64,000 nucleotides of DNA from Shewanella amazonensis SB2B (GCF_000015245.1 NC_008700.1:122001-186000), one strand, 5' to 3'; positions 50,620 through 60,292 are shown, counted from the stretch's first letter. Numbers and translations: made by a program. Notes: generated by a model not told the origin, from the letters alone.

Positions 50620-51411
50620 ATGGACGACTTCCTCACTATCAATCAGCACGCTTGGGATAACCGTACCGAGCTGCATCTCGAGTCCGACTTTTACGATATG
50701 CCCGGTTTTATGGCGGGTAACACCAGCTTGCGCGAAATTGAACTTGCCGAGCTGGATGTGCGAGGTAAAAGTTTGCTCCACCTGCAGTGTCACTTCGGTC
50801 AGGATACCCTGTCATGGGCCCGTGAAGGCGCCGCTTCGGTCACTGGTCTGGACCTGTCTCCCAAGGCCATTGCCGCCGCAACCCAAATTGCAGATACGCT
50901 CGATATCGAGGCGAAATTGGGTGTACCCGTGCAGTTTGTGTGTGGCAATGTGCTGGATGCCCGCAATCTCGTTGAGGGCGATTTCGACCTGGTCTATGCC
51001 TCCTACGGCGTGCTTTGCTGGCTGCCGGATTTAACTGTCTGGGCCAATACCATTGCTTCCTGCCTCAAGCCCGGGGGCTATTTTTATCTCGCGGAGTTTC
51101 ATCCCATCAAGGCGCTGCTCGATGGTTATGATTACTTCTATACCGGCAAGGCTGATGTGGAGCAAGAGGGCAGTTACACAGAAAACAGCCGTGACGCCGA
51201 AAACACCATGGTCAGTTGGTCGCACGATCTGGGGCAGGTGGTATCGGCACTGATTAACGCTGGATTGGTGATAGAGTCGCTGCGGGAATATGACTTCAGC
51301 CCCTATAACTGCTTCGAAAACCTCGAAGAAGAGGAGCCCGGCCGTTTTCGCCAGCGTATCGATGGCAAACCCATTCCACTGGTGTTTTCCATCAAGGCCC
51401 GTAAGCCCTGA
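50620..51411 (+). CDS. Class I SAM-dependent methyltransferase
   Basis: A 263-residue soluble enzyme. The SAM-binding motif I is SLLHLQCHFGQDTLSWAREGA (about residues 51-71), followed by VTGLDLSPKAI (motif II acidic residue), FDLVYASYGVLCWLPD (motif post I/III) and SCLKPGGYFYLAEFHP. The family includes small-molecule methyltransferases of the UbiE/Coq5 type. The acceptor is unknown. It is a single gene with a structured leader and no clear ribosome site. Confidence 0.88.
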   Translation: MDDFLTINQHAWDNRTELHLESDFYDMPGFMAGNTSLREIELAELDVRGKSLLHLQCHFGQDTLSWAREGAASVTGLDLSPKAIAAATQIADTLDIEAKLGVPVQFVCGNVLDARNLVEGDFDLVYASYGVLCWLPDLTVWANTIASCLKPGGYFYLAEFHPIKALLDGYDYFYTGKADVEQEGSYTENSRDAENTMVSWSHDLGQVVSALINAGLVIESLREYDFSPYNCFENLEEEEPGRFRQRIDGKPIPLVFSIKARKP

Positions 51412-51734
51412 GCCGTTCGGGGCTGGTTACTGCCCATTGCCCGAGATTGTATTTCAGTACGGCGCCGGGCTTCGTTTGATTCAGCCCATCCTTTCCCAGC
51501 AATAAGCACTCCTTCGCCATGGTTTTCTCCTGTTCCACCCGGCTCGAAGCCACACCGCCAGACAGAGGCCTGATACGGTTTGCGACAATTCGGGACAAAC
51601 TGGGACAGTCATAACATCCATAAAACAAGACAATCACAACTGGGTGTTTTTCGTCCTGCTGTGGGTCTGTGACTCGATGAAGCTCACCTTGAAACCTCGT
51701 ATCCATTACAAAAATAATCCAATGGAAAGGAACA
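51412..51734 (+). promoter_or_regulatory. Protease promoter region with three phased GACA repeats
   Basis: A 323-bp gap without a gene. GACA occurs at 51584, 51594 and 51604, exactly 10 bp apart, the last two as GGGACA. Helix-phased direct repeats are typical of OmpR/PhoB-type regulator sites. GGAAAGGAAC just before 51735 is the protease ribosome site. Confidence 0.45.
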
Positions 51735-54700
51735 ATGAGCAAACTAACTCACGTCTCTCTGATGGTTGCCAGTGCGCTGTACGCCGGTGCCGGTGCGGCC
51801 AGTGGTGGCAATGGTACTGATGCCCCGCAGTGGAATGCACCACCGGCCGATTACGCACCCCAGCCGATTTCTACACCCGAATACGCGGGCATTGCGAATC
51901 AGCAAGTTAAAAAGCAACACAGAATCTTTACCCCCGAGCAGGACATCTCTGGTATTCAAACCTATATCGTCCAGCTTGAAGACATGCCTGCCGCCGTGTA
52001 CGACGGTTCGCTGCAACAGTTTGCGGCCACCAACACTCAGGTGCAGCGCCAGCTGATGGGTAGCAAACCCCTCTCGATCAACGAAGGGGCTTTGGGTCAG
52101 TACACCCGTTACCTGGTGCAAAAACGCGAGCAGCTGCTGTCCAATGCCTTGACACAGCAAGGGCTGAATATTCAGGTCGAACAAACCTTTGCCATGACAC
52201 TGAACGGTTTCAGCACCAGAATGACTCAGGATGATGCTTTACGCTTGGCAAAAGTACCTGGCATTAAACACATTTCCCGCGCCAAAACCCGTCAGCTGTT
52301 TACCCATAACACCGCCAGCCAAACCGGCGCCGATCAGGTCTGGACCAATGCCAGCAATGGCCTTGCGTCCAACATGGGTGAAGGCATGATAGTGGGGATT
52401 ATCGACACCGGCATTAACACCGACCACCCATCCTTTGCCGCCGTTGGTGGTGATGGCTATCGCCACATTAATCCCCTGGGAGACAAGTACCTCGGTGACT
52501 GTGCAACCTTCGAGGGCCTCTGTAACGACAAGTTGATTGGTGTGTACTCCTTCCCCGAAGTGACAGATGCCTACAGTGATCCTGTTTTTGCGGAATCCCG
52601 CCCACCTGTAGGTGAGGATTATCACAGCCATGGCTCACATGTGGCTGGGACCGCTGCCGGTAACATCATTAAGAACCAGCCTTTTGTGATTGCAGAAGGC
52701 AAGCCTCAGTCTGAGGGGATCCACACCAACTTTGTTTTCCCACAGGTCTCCGGCATGGCACCACACGCCAATATCATCTCCTATCAGGTGTGTCTGCCCG
52801 GCAGTTCAGGCGACCCTTATGCAGGTTGTCCTGAGGTGGCGATCCTCAAGGCGGTGGAGCAATCGGTCATCGATAACGTTGATGTGATTAACCTGTCTTT
52901 GGGTGGCATTGAAGAAGACCCCTGGCTCGACCCTATGGAGCAGGCCTTCCTGCACGCCGCTAAATCAGGCATCTTTGTGGTGACTGCCGCGGGTAACAAT
53001 GGTGACAGGCTCTATACTGCCGACCACTCCTCACCCTGGCTGACCAATGTGGGCGCCCATACGCCAGCTGCAGTGACCGAATATCAGGATAAATATCTGC
53101 AGGATATGCGCGGCGGTGCAACTGCCGCACCTGAGGCCATGAGCGGTCGTTCGGTGACCTTTGAAGAAGTCAGTGGTCTTATCGTGCGGGCGCAGGATTA
53201 TCCCAACCCCAACGAAACCTATGCGTTTAACTGGGCCAACTGCGACAAGCCTTATCCCGCGGGCACCTTCGATTTGGCAGACAATCCCGATACTGCGGAT
53301 GTGGATGAAAGTCAGGAGAAGGTGATAGTGCTGTGTAAGCGCAGCTCGCTGCCATTGTACGCCAAGTCACTGAACGTGGCGGCAGGTGGTGCCGAAGGCA
53401 TTATCATCCAGAATCAATCGCCCTTTCTGGATAACTCCGTCACTCCCGATGTACCCCATGCTATCCCGGGGATCCACATCAGCTTTGCCAATGGTCAGAA
53501 ACTCAACACCTGGCTGAGCACGGGCTCCGGACATTTCGGCACCATCACGGGTACAGAAATGGCATTGACCCCTGTCGAAAAAGAAACCATGGCGGGCTTC
53601 TCATCACGCGGTCCTTCTTACTTTGGCATCGATACCATGGTGGTGGACATCGCAGCGCCGGGTGTAGACATCTTTGCCCCGTCCTCTGACGATCAACCCT
53701 TTACCAAAAACCCAAGATCAGGCCTTTGGACTACCATGAGCGGTACCTCGATGGCCAGTCCCCATGTAGCGGGTGCTGCGACCCTGTTGCGTCAGTCACA
53801 TCCAGACTGGTCGCCTATGCAGGTGCAGTCTGCGCTGATGATGACCGCCACCAATCAGCTGGAAAACGGTTCAATCATTAATCCTTACACCAGCTATCAG
53901 GAGTTATCCGGTTACCAGGATATGGGTGCCGGCCGCATGAACGTAAACATGGCCGACAAGGTCGATTTGACACTGCATGAGGACATGGAAGCCCTGGCGA
54001 TGGCCAACCCAGGCAATGGCGGCGATGTGAAAAAGCTTAACACCGCCTACATGGTCGATACGGATTGCGGTGACAGCTGCAGCTTTATGCGTACCTTTAC
54101 CGCCGAGCGAGATGGTCATTGGACGCTGAGCACCGAAGCCTTTTTGGATGGTTTCGACATCAAGGTGCAACCAGAGAGCTTCTCCCTCAAGGCCGGTGAG
54201 ACTCAGTCCATCGTGGTGTCTGTGGTAAACAAGCAGACCACAAGTGCCGTGGACTTGGTGTCTTTGTCAGGCAATCAGGGCCAGGTGTTGGTGACCTCCT
54301 CCAACCCGGATGCCCCAGTGTTGGAATTGCCAGTATGGACCTGGGTAGGGGCCAAAGGTATTCCGAGCCATGTGATGGTGGATGCCCACCGTACATCAGG
54401 CCAAATGGAAGTGGGACCTTTCGATACGGCTGAGGTAAATGATCTCACGACCCGCAGTTATGGTCTGGTCAAAGCCGCTCAGCACAGTGCGCACATGTTT
54501 ACCGACACCACGGGAGGCGATCCCTTTGATTTGGATGCCGAGGGTAAACTCAATAACCACATGACACTGACCAATGTGCCCGACAATTCGCAGGCCTTGT
54601 TCAGCCGTGTGGTGGGTGATGACCACTCGAGAGTGCTGGTGTTTATGGGTGAAGACAGCAACCAGAACGGCTTGCCGGATCCCGAAGAAATGCTGTGTAT

Positions 54701-56651
54701 GTCCACCTCCTATACAGAGGCAAACTACTGCAGCATCCAGCAACCCAATGCCGGTACTTATTGGACTGTTTACATGAGTCTGGCCACTGTGGGTTATGGC
54801 AAGGAAGATTTGGGACGCGAAATTACCGTTGCCGAAGCCGTGGTGCCTGCCCTGGATAACGGTAACCTGACCGTATCCGGCGAAAGCAGCATTCCGGGCT
54901 ATCGCAGCTACCCGCTGAATTTGAGCTACCGCATCCCAGAATTGCAGGTTGGCGATGTGTATTTTGGCGGCTTTGATCTGGGCAGTGACGGCAATAATCC
55001 CGGAAACCTGGGGTATGTGCCTGTCACGCTTATCCAGCGCGATGAAGATGTCAGCCTGACCGCCAGCCATACCCATGCCAAGCCTGGAGACCTGGTGGAT
55101 TTTACACTTTCTGTCATAGCCAACAATGATGCAGCAGCCAAGGACTTTGTCTTCAATGCCAATTTCCCTGCTGGTCTGCAAATTGTTCCCGAATCGGTGA
55201 AGGCGTCACACGCGACACCGGGCACGCCGATGGTAGAAGACAACAGCCTCCATCTGGCCGGTGTACAGGAAAGCACCCGTGATGTGCAGCGTAACTACAA
55301 GATCACCTCCAATCAGGACGATCCACTCTGTAGTCTGACTGCGGCCAATTCACCTGAGCCCGGTTATCTGGACCTGCGTCAGCTGGGATGGAGAACACTC
55401 GAGGGACTCGAAGGTAACTACCGAAATAGCAAGGAATATCTGTTGTCTGATCTGATGGCGACCGACCAGAAGGTGACCTTCCCCTTCTTTGGCAACAAGT
55501 CGTACGACAGTATCAAGATAAGCCCTGCCGGTGTGATTTATTTTGGTGCGCGAAACCTGCCCTATGCCCACATGAAAATGCCTGACGGCTTCACTGGCTT
55601 GCCAGCACCGGAAGACATGATTGCGCCTCTGTGGATTGGTGATAACCAGGTTGCCCGATATGACGGCGGTTATGGTCAGTACGAGCTCAATGCCGGTGTT
55701 ACGCCAACGTACACATACAGCCGTGAGTGGTTGGTACTGGAGTTTGACAATATCACCCGCTCCTCAGCGCCTGAGCAGCTGGCCGATTTTGAAATCTTCA
55801 TGCGCATGCTGATTGACCATGAACCCGGTGAGTACGAGATGCTGATTGCCTACGACAATCTGAATCTCACCAGCGGTGATGGCAGTATCGGCTTCAAGAG
55901 CTTTGTCGGGCGTATGCTGGTGGATGGTGATATTCCCGTCGACATCTCCCACGGCGCAGGCTTCGCATTTAACGATCTCGATGAAAAGCTGAGCGACAAG
56001 CTGGTGCTCTGTCTGGACTATCAGGGGCCTGAGCAATCGAAGTTTGAAGTGAATTTCCAGGCCTATGTCAGCGAGCGGGCGGCCAACTCCGTGCAAAAAG
56101 TGGTGCTGGAAAATGGCATGGAAGGGGCAGATACCGAAAGCCTGTCAGTTGAGGTGGCGGTAAGCGGTAACCTGCAGATGGCACAGCTGCCGAACATGCA
56201 GGTGGATGAAAACAGCAGCATCAGCTTCGACGTGACCTATGCCGACAGCAATAAGGTGAGCAACGAAATCAGCCTGGTGGGTGACCACTTCAGCTATGAG
56301 CTGAGTGGCCACGGTTCTGGCGCTACTGTGACCCTGACGCCGGATGCAGATTTTCACGGTGAAACAGAAGTGACGGTCATGGTGCGTGATACTGCCAACA
56401 TGGCTGATTCAGTAAGCAGCAGCTTCCTGCTCAGCGTGATGTCAGACGGTGTTGAAAAAGGCTGTACCGACAGTGGTGCAACCAACTTCGACCCGAATGC
56501 CAATCAGGATGACGGCAGCTGTAAGTTCCCACCCAAGCCCGAAGTTGAAGAAAAAACAGAGACTTCATCGGGTGGTGCCCTGGGTTGGTCCATGTTGTTC
56601 TTGGCACTCTTTGGCGCTCTGCGTCAGCAAAGACGGCGGGTAGCTGCTTAA
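51735..56651 (+). CDS. Large secreted subtilisin-family protease with GlyGly-CTERM tail
   Basis: A 1638-residue S8 serine protease. Signal peptide about 1-22, inhibitor-I9-like propeptide (about 70-180: YIVQLEDMPAAVYDG), then the catalytic domain with Asp224 (GIIDTGINTDHPSF), His299 (SHGSHVAGT) and Ser672 (SGTSMASPHVAG). A protease-associated (PA) domain of about 170 residues is inserted near 450-620. The C-terminal half holds Ig-like/fibronectin-type domains, a Cys-Asp calcium-type motif (ATNFDPNANQDDGSC), and ends SSGGALGWSMLFLALFGALRQQRRR: GlyGly, a membrane helix and Arg, the GlyGly-CTERM signal cut by rhombosortase in type II secretion. It should be a surface or secreted peptidase for protein nutrition. 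Confidence 0.95.
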   Translation: MSKLTHVSLMVASALYAGAGAASGGNGTDAPQWNAPPADYAPQPISTPEYAGIANQQVKKQHRIFTPEQDISGIQTYIVQLEDMPAAVYDGSLQQFAATNTQVQRQLMGSKPLSINEGALGQYTRYLVQKREQLLSNALTQQGLNIQVEQTFAMTLNGFSTRMTQDDALRLAKVPGIKHISRAKTRQLFTHNTASQTGADQVWTNASNGLASNMGEGMIVGIIDTGINTDHPSFAAVGGDGYRHINPLGDKYLGDCATFEGLCNDKLIGVYSFPEVTDAYSDPVFAESRPPVGEDYHSHGSHVAGTAAGNIIKNQPFVIAEGKPQSEGIHTNFVFPQVSGMAPHANIISYQVCLPGSSGDPYAGCPEVAILKAVEQSVIDNVDVINLSLGGIEEDPWLDPMEQAFLHAAKSGIFVVTAAGNNGDRLYTADHSSPWLTNVGAHTPAAVTEYQDKYLQDMRGGATAAPEAMSGRSVTFEEVSGLIVRAQDYPNPNETYAFNWANCDKPYPAGTFDLADNPDTADVDESQEKVIVLCKRSSLPLYAKSLNVAAGGAEGIIIQNQSPFLDNSVTPDVPHAIPGIHISFANGQKLNTWLSTGSGHFGTITGTEMALTPVEKETMAGFSSRGPSYFGIDTMVVDIAAPGVDIFAPSSDDQPFTKNPRSGLWTTMSGTSMASPHVAGAATLLRQSHPDWSPMQVQSALMMTATNQLENGSIINPYTSYQELSGYQDMGAGRMNVNMADKVDLTLHEDMEALAMANPGNGGDVKKLNTAYMVDTDCGDSCSFMRTFTAERDGHWTLSTEAFLDGFDIKVQPESFSLKAGETQSIVVSVVNKQTTSAVDLVSLSGNQGQVLVTSSNPDAPVLELPVWTWVGAKGIPSHVMVDAHRTSGQMEVGPFDTAEVNDLTTRSYGLVKAAQHSAHMFTDTTGGDPFDLDAEGKLNNHMTLTNVPDNSQALFSRVVGDDHSRVLVFMGEDSNQNGLPDPEEMLCMSTSYTEANYCSIQQPNAGTYWTVYMSLATVGYGKEDLGREITVAEAVVPALDNGNLTVSGESSIPGYRSYPLNLSYRIPELQVGDVYFGGFDLGSDGNNPGNLGYVPVTLIQRDEDVSLTASHTHAKPGDLVDFTLSVIANNDAAAKDFVFNANFPAGLQIVPESVKASHATPGTPMVEDNSLHLAGVQESTRDVQRNYKITSNQDDPLCSLTAANSPEPGYLDLRQLGWRTLEGLEGNYRNSKEYLLSDLMATDQKVTFPFFGNKSYDSIKISPAGVIYFGARNLPYAHMKMPDGFTGLPAPEDMIAPLWIGDNQVARYDGGYGQYELNAGVTPTYTYSREWLVLEFDNITRSSAPEQLADFEIFMRMLIDHEPGEYEMLIAYDNLNLTSGDGSIGFKSFVGRMLVDGDIPVDISHGAGFAFNDLDEKLSDKLVLCLDYQGPEQSKFEVNFQAYVSERAANSVQKVVLENGMEGADTESLSVEVAVSGNLQMAQLPNMQVDENSSISFDVTYADSNKVSNEISLVGDHFSYELSGHGSGATVTLTPDADFHGETEVTVMVRDTANMADSVSSSFLLSVMSDGVEKGCTDSGATNFDPNANQDDGSCKFPPKPEVEEKTETSSGGALGWSMLFLALFGALRQQRRRVAA

Positions 56652-56658
56652 CCTGGCC

Positions 56659-56688
56659 ATTAAGCCCGGCAACGCCGGGCTTAATTTT
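56659..56688 (+). terminator. Rho-independent terminator after the protease gene
   Basis: ATTAAGCCCGGC-AAC-GCCGGGCTTAAT, a perfect 12-bp stem followed by TTTTA, lies eight bases after the stop codon. Confidence 0.92.
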
Positions 56689-56727
56689 ACCGTACGAATG
56701 TGGCAGAATCGCCAGCGAGGTAGTAAT

Positions 56728-57651
56728 GTGCGAAAAATAAACATTCTCAAAAATCCATTCTGTCACGTTCGTATTGCCCACGGCATCAATATCTGCCGGG
56801 CAATACTCCTGGGTCTTGGCTTGCTGTTTTGTTCTGTTATTGATGCAGGAGAGCTGGCCGAAGACATCTATACCGAAGACGAAGGCTGGCACCTGGGCGT
56901 GGCCATAGGCTATGGCACTGTGACCAATCCTTTGTACAACAAGCGCAATATTCCCCTCTATCTGGTGCCCAAAGTTGAATATTTTAATGGCGATTTTGCC
57001 TGGACCAACACCCAGCTGAGTTGGACACCAATACAAAGCGCCTGGGGTAATCTCGCCCTTATCAGCCAATTCAATGAAGACGGGTTGTATTTTTTTGATA
57101 ACAGGTACAATGCCGGGATGTTGCTGCCGCTGGCCAGGCCGCCCCAATCTCCCAATACCGGTGGTGTTGTGCCCGTCGATACCAGCGTCCGCCGGGGAGA
57201 CATTTCGCAAATTGCCGACCGCAAGCTGTCTTACATGGCCGGTGCCAGCTGGACCCTGAATCTCGAAAGCTGGCATTTTTCCTTCCTGGCCGTTACAGAT
57301 GTGACCGGCGTGCATGAGGGATTTGAGGCCTTTGGCCGCGGGGAATACCTGCTTCAGTGGGGTAGCCACCAGTTTGCGCTGGGGGGCGAACTGCAATACC
57401 AAAACGACCAACTGGTGGACTATTACTATGGCACCCGGTTACAGGATCGCATCAAGGGGTTCAGTCGCTACGAGACCGACTACAGCCTCAACAGCGCCCT
57501 CAAGCTGCGCTATCAATATCATTGGACAGACAGCCTAAGGTTGATAAGTGACTTTCGCTATCAGTGGCTTGGCAGCAGCATCAGCGATAGCCCTTTGGTG
57601 GAAGACAAGGCAGTAGTCTCTGCATTTATTGGCGTTGCCTGGGGCTTCTGA
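56728..57651 (+). CDS. MipA/OmpV-family outer-membrane protein
   Basis: A 307-residue outer-membrane protein. The GTG start at 56728 is seven bases after GAGG; an ATG ten codons upstream is in frame but overlaps the terminator region. A long signal segment ends near residue 42 (VIDAGE). The body is a beta-barrel pattern of the MipA/OmpV family: GWHLGVAIGYGTVTNP, VPKVEYFNGDFAWTNTQLSW, and a C-terminal strand ending AFIGVAWGF with terminal Phe. MipA in E. coli scaffolds murein enzymes, while many family members are porin-like or stress-induced. Here it leads an operon with a DUF3019 protein and a two-component system. Confidence 0.88.
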   Translation: MRKINILKNPFCHVRIAHGINICRAILLGLGLLFCSVIDAGELAEDIYTEDEGWHLGVAIGYGTVTNPLYNKRNIPLYLVPKVEYFNGDFAWTNTQLSWTPIQSAWGNLALISQFNEDGLYFFDNRYNAGMLLPLARPPQSPNTGGVVPVDTSVRRGDISQIADRKLSYMAGASWTLNLESWHFSFLAVTDVTGVHEGFEAFGRGEYLLQWGSHQFALGGELQYQNDQLVDYYYGTRLQDRIKGFSRYETDYSLNSALKLRYQYHWTDSLRLISDFRYQWLGSSISDSPLVEDKAVVSAFIGVAWGF

Positions 57652-57653
57652 AC

Positions 57654-58034
57654 ATGCAGCACCGCAAAGTAGTCTCAGCTCTGTTACTTTGTGCAATAGC
57701 CACAGTCGCACCACCTGCATGGGCAATAGCACTGTTTGAGCTCACTCCAAGCCAATGTGCTGTTGACGAGGGCGATTGTAGCGTCAGGGTTACTCTGGCC
57801 TGGCAGGCCGAAGTGCAGCAAAGCGTCTGCATTGAGGTGCTTGGCGAGAGTGAGGCGCTTTACTGCGATCTTCCCGCCAGCCACACTGCCTGGTCACTGG
57901 ATATCAGCAGTAGCAGCGATGTGGAGTTTCGCCTGCTCGGTCAGGATAACTTGCCCCTTGCCAGCGTCAGTCTCCGGGTGCTGCATATCCCTAAACGAAA
58001 ACCCCGACAAAGAGCGGCCTGGAGCCTGTTTTGA
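57654..58034 (+). CDS. DUF3019-family periplasmic protein
   Basis: A 126-residue secreted protein, signal peptide about 1-24 (PAWA-IA). The mature part FELTPSQCAVDEGDCSVRVTLAWQA, QSVCIEVL and YCDLPASHTAWSLDISSSSDVEFRLL has four Cys and a beta-sandwich look and matches the DUF3019 family. It starts two bases after mipA and its stop overlaps the regulator start (TGATG). The constant linkage with a MipA protein and a two-component system suggests a periplasmic partner or signal modulator, but its function is unknown. Confidence 0.85.
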   Translation: MQHRKVVSALLLCAIATVAPPAWAIALFELTPSQCAVDEGDCSVRVTLAWQAEVQQSVCIEVLGESEALYCDLPASHTAWSLDISSSSDVEFRLLGQDNLPLASVSLRVLHIPKRKPRQRAAWSLF

Positions 58035-58747
58035 TGCAAGCCAAAATCCTCTACATCGAAGATGACCATAAACTTGCCGGGTTGGTAAAGAACTTTCTGC
58101 AGTCCCATGGTTTTGAGGTGACACACCTGCCGTCGGCCGAGGGGGCATTGGAGCAGCTCTACTACGGCAGTTTCGATTTGCTGCTCTTGGACATAGGCCT
58201 GCCAACGGAAGATGGCATCAGTCTGTGCCGACAAATCCGCGACCGTTTTACTGGGCAAATTCTGTTTATGACGGCGAGGCGATCTGCCGTGGATGAGGTG
58301 GAAGGCTTGATGGCAGGCGCCGATGATTACCTCACCAAGCCGGTGGCGCCTGAAATCCTGCTGGCGCGTATCCAAACCCGCTTAAAGCGCCGCGAGCCGC
58401 AAGAGATGGTAGAGGTTGATACTGCCAAACCCCAATCTGAGATGCACTTTGGTCGCCTTTGCATTCGTCTTGCGGCCCGGCAGGCGTTTTGGGATGAAGA
58501 ATCACTGCGTCTGACCACAGCCGAGTTCGATATTCTGGCGCAGCTGGCCAAACACGCAGGTCAGATAGTCTGCCGTGAAGACCTGTTCAAGTACACCACA
58601 GGTGCACCCTACGATGGGCTCAATCGCACCATGGACAACAGGATCAGCCGCCTCAGACGCAAGCTGGGGGATAACATGGACGATCCCTTTAAAATCAAAA
58701 CTATCTGGGGTAAGGGTTACCTGTTTGTCCCGGATATTTGGGGCTAG
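58034..58747 (+). CDS. OmpR-family response regulator of the MipA/DUF3019 operon
   Basis: A 237-residue regulator with ATG in the DUF3019 stop. The receiver has IEDD, Asp53 in LLLLDIGLPTEDG, MTARR and DDYLTKPV. The winged helix is typical: LRLTTAEFDILAQLAKHAGQIVCREDLF and LNRTMDNRISRLRRKLGDN with the closing TIWGKGYLFV. It likely controls mipA and itself. The kinase gene starts two bases after its stop. Confidence 0.93.
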   Translation: MQAKILYIEDDHKLAGLVKNFLQSHGFEVTHLPSAEGALEQLYYGSFDLLLLDIGLPTEDGISLCRQIRDRFTGQILFMTARRSAVDEVEGLMAGADDYLTKPVAPEILLARIQTRLKRREPQEMVEVDTAKPQSEMHFGRLCIRLAARQAFWDEESLRLTTAEFDILAQLAKHAGQIVCREDLFKYTTGAPYDGLNRTMDNRISRLRRKLGDNMDDPFKIKTIWGKGYLFVPDIWG

Positions 58748-58749
58748 GC

Positions 58750-59979
58750 ATGTTGAAGCTTTACAGTGGTCTGCTATTGGCAGTCGTGAGTTCGCTACTG
58801 TTGTTCTCGCGGATTTACGATATCAGCACCCAGCAGCCACACCTGCTCTATCCCCAGGAAGAGGCCTTTTTAAACCAGCTGTTTGCCCTGACCGAAGGCA
58901 GTATGGATTTGTCGCAGCTGCCGGTCGCCAGCCTGCCCCTGGAGCAGCTGGCCATTCCCGATGAGACCCGGGCTCTGCTGCTGCAGGGTGGCACAGCAGT
59001 GCTGCAGGATAAGGCGCAGGCGTTTTATTTTTACCGGCAGAACCCCGCCGACCCCAGCCAGGTGACCATTGTTGGTCCTATCGATTACCCTGAAAGCCCT
59101 CTTGACCGGCAACCCGTGCTCTGGCAACTGCTGCCCTATGCTTTGCTTGCATTGGCGCTACTGTTGATTTGCTGGCCACTGTATTTGGATATCAAGAAGT
59201 TGAAGGCATTTTGCGCCCAGGTCAGCCGGGTTGATTTTGGGGCCACTGCGTCCATCACCCGACTAACCATGTTGGGAGCCATCGGCAATACCATGGCAGA
59301 CATGGCGCAAAAGCTCGCCTTTCACCGCAGTCAACAGCGGGACTTTATCAATGCCGTCTCCCATGATTTTCTGACTCCCCTGGCCAGAATGAAATTTACC
59401 CTGGTAATGGGGCGTAGCGCCCATAGTCAGGCAGTCTCTGATACTTTCGAGAGTCTCGATGAAGATTTGGCTGAGCTTGAGCAACTTATTGACGAGTTTT
59501 TAAGCCATGCCGAGTTGTCTCAGTATCGGCCGAGCGAGCAGCAACAAAGCTTCTCTGGCAGACAGCTGGTCGCCGACTGCTTTGCCAAGTTTGAACCGCT
59601 GGTGAGTGTGACTCTGGAAATAGCGGGAGAGGCCGATGTGATAGTGCAGGATAAGGCCGGATTTGAGCGCATCATGCAAAACCTCATCAGCAATGCCTCC
59701 CGCTATGCCAGTTCTCGGGTGAGGGTCAGCCTGAACTGGGATAAGGAGCTGGTGGTGCAGGTGGAAGATGACGGCCCTGGCTTCACCGAAAATACAGATT
59801 CGCTGCTTGCTGCCTTTTATCAGGACGAACTTTCTACGCATCGACTCTATCAGGGCGTGGGCCTGGGCTTGTCGACAGTCGCTCTGCTTTGCCGCCATCT
59901 GTCTGTTGAAGTGACCCTGGGACGCAGTCAGGCACTGGGTGGTGCCTGCGTTACCCTGAAATGCCCCTCAGCCCCCTGA
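58750..59979 (+). CDS. Sensor histidine kinase of the MipA/DUF3019 operon
   Basis: A 409-residue kinase. Helix 1 at about 5-22, a periplasmic domain of about 105 residues, helix 2 near 128-146, then a HAMP-like linker. The phosphorylation box reads FINAVSHDFLTPLARMKFTL (His in SHDFLTP, where SHELRTP is usual). The ATPase domain has NLISNASRYAS, VEDDGPGF and GVGLGLSTVALLCRHL. The ATG at 58750 is used; a TTG four codons upstream overlaps the regulator gene. The stimulus may be envelope damage or a peptide sensed with DUF3019/MipA, which is inference. Confidence 0.91.
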   Translation: MLKLYSGLLLAVVSSLLLFSRIYDISTQQPHLLYPQEEAFLNQLFALTEGSMDLSQLPVASLPLEQLAIPDETRALLLQGGTAVLQDKAQAFYFYRQNPADPSQVTIVGPIDYPESPLDRQPVLWQLLPYALLALALLLICWPLYLDIKKLKAFCAQVSRVDFGATASITRLTMLGAIGNTMADMAQKLAFHRSQQRDFINAVSHDFLTPLARMKFTLVMGRSAHSQAVSDTFESLDEDLAELEQLIDEFLSHAELSQYRPSEQQQSFSGRQLVADCFAKFEPLVSVTLEIAGEADVIVQDKAGFERIMQNLISNASRYASSRVRVSLNWDKELVVQVEDDGPGFTENTDSLLAAFYQDELSTHRLYQGVGLGLSTVALLCRHLSVEVTLGRSQALGGACVTLKCPSAP

Positions 59980-60136
59980 ATTCGAGCGCCTTGTACTTTA
60001 CGTTGATTTTCATCGCGCCAGCATCAGGCCCTCATTCGTGACGAGCAAGGTGTGTTAATTAAGTTTTTGAATTTAGGTTGTTATTAAATGATTTCTAACC
60101 TTATTTTTATTGTGGCATATCATTGTTAAAACGGTT

Positions 60137-60169
60137 TCGAAAGATTTCAAAAGTGTTGAAAACTTTCGA
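60137..60169. promoter_or_regulatory. 14-bp inverted repeat overlapping a putative GH31 promoter
   Basis: TCGAAAGATTTCAA (60137-60150) and TTGAAAACTTTCGA (60156-60169) are complementary at 13 of 14 positions with a 5-bp spacer. TTGAAA in the right arm can serve as -35 with TCTTAT (60179-60184) as -10, 17 bp apart. A repressor bound here would block the GH31 gene. The rest of the 313-bp gap (59980-60292) is AT-rich and shows no gene. Confidence 0.55.
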
Positions 60170-60292
60170 TTAAGCTGTTCTTATAGTCAGATGACTGAAA
60201 AGATGACCACAGTTACTGCTGTCCTTTGGCGTGTTTGCCAGGGTGCCATCAGCCACTGAAAGTCACAGAGCCGTTTGACGATAAGGATAATT

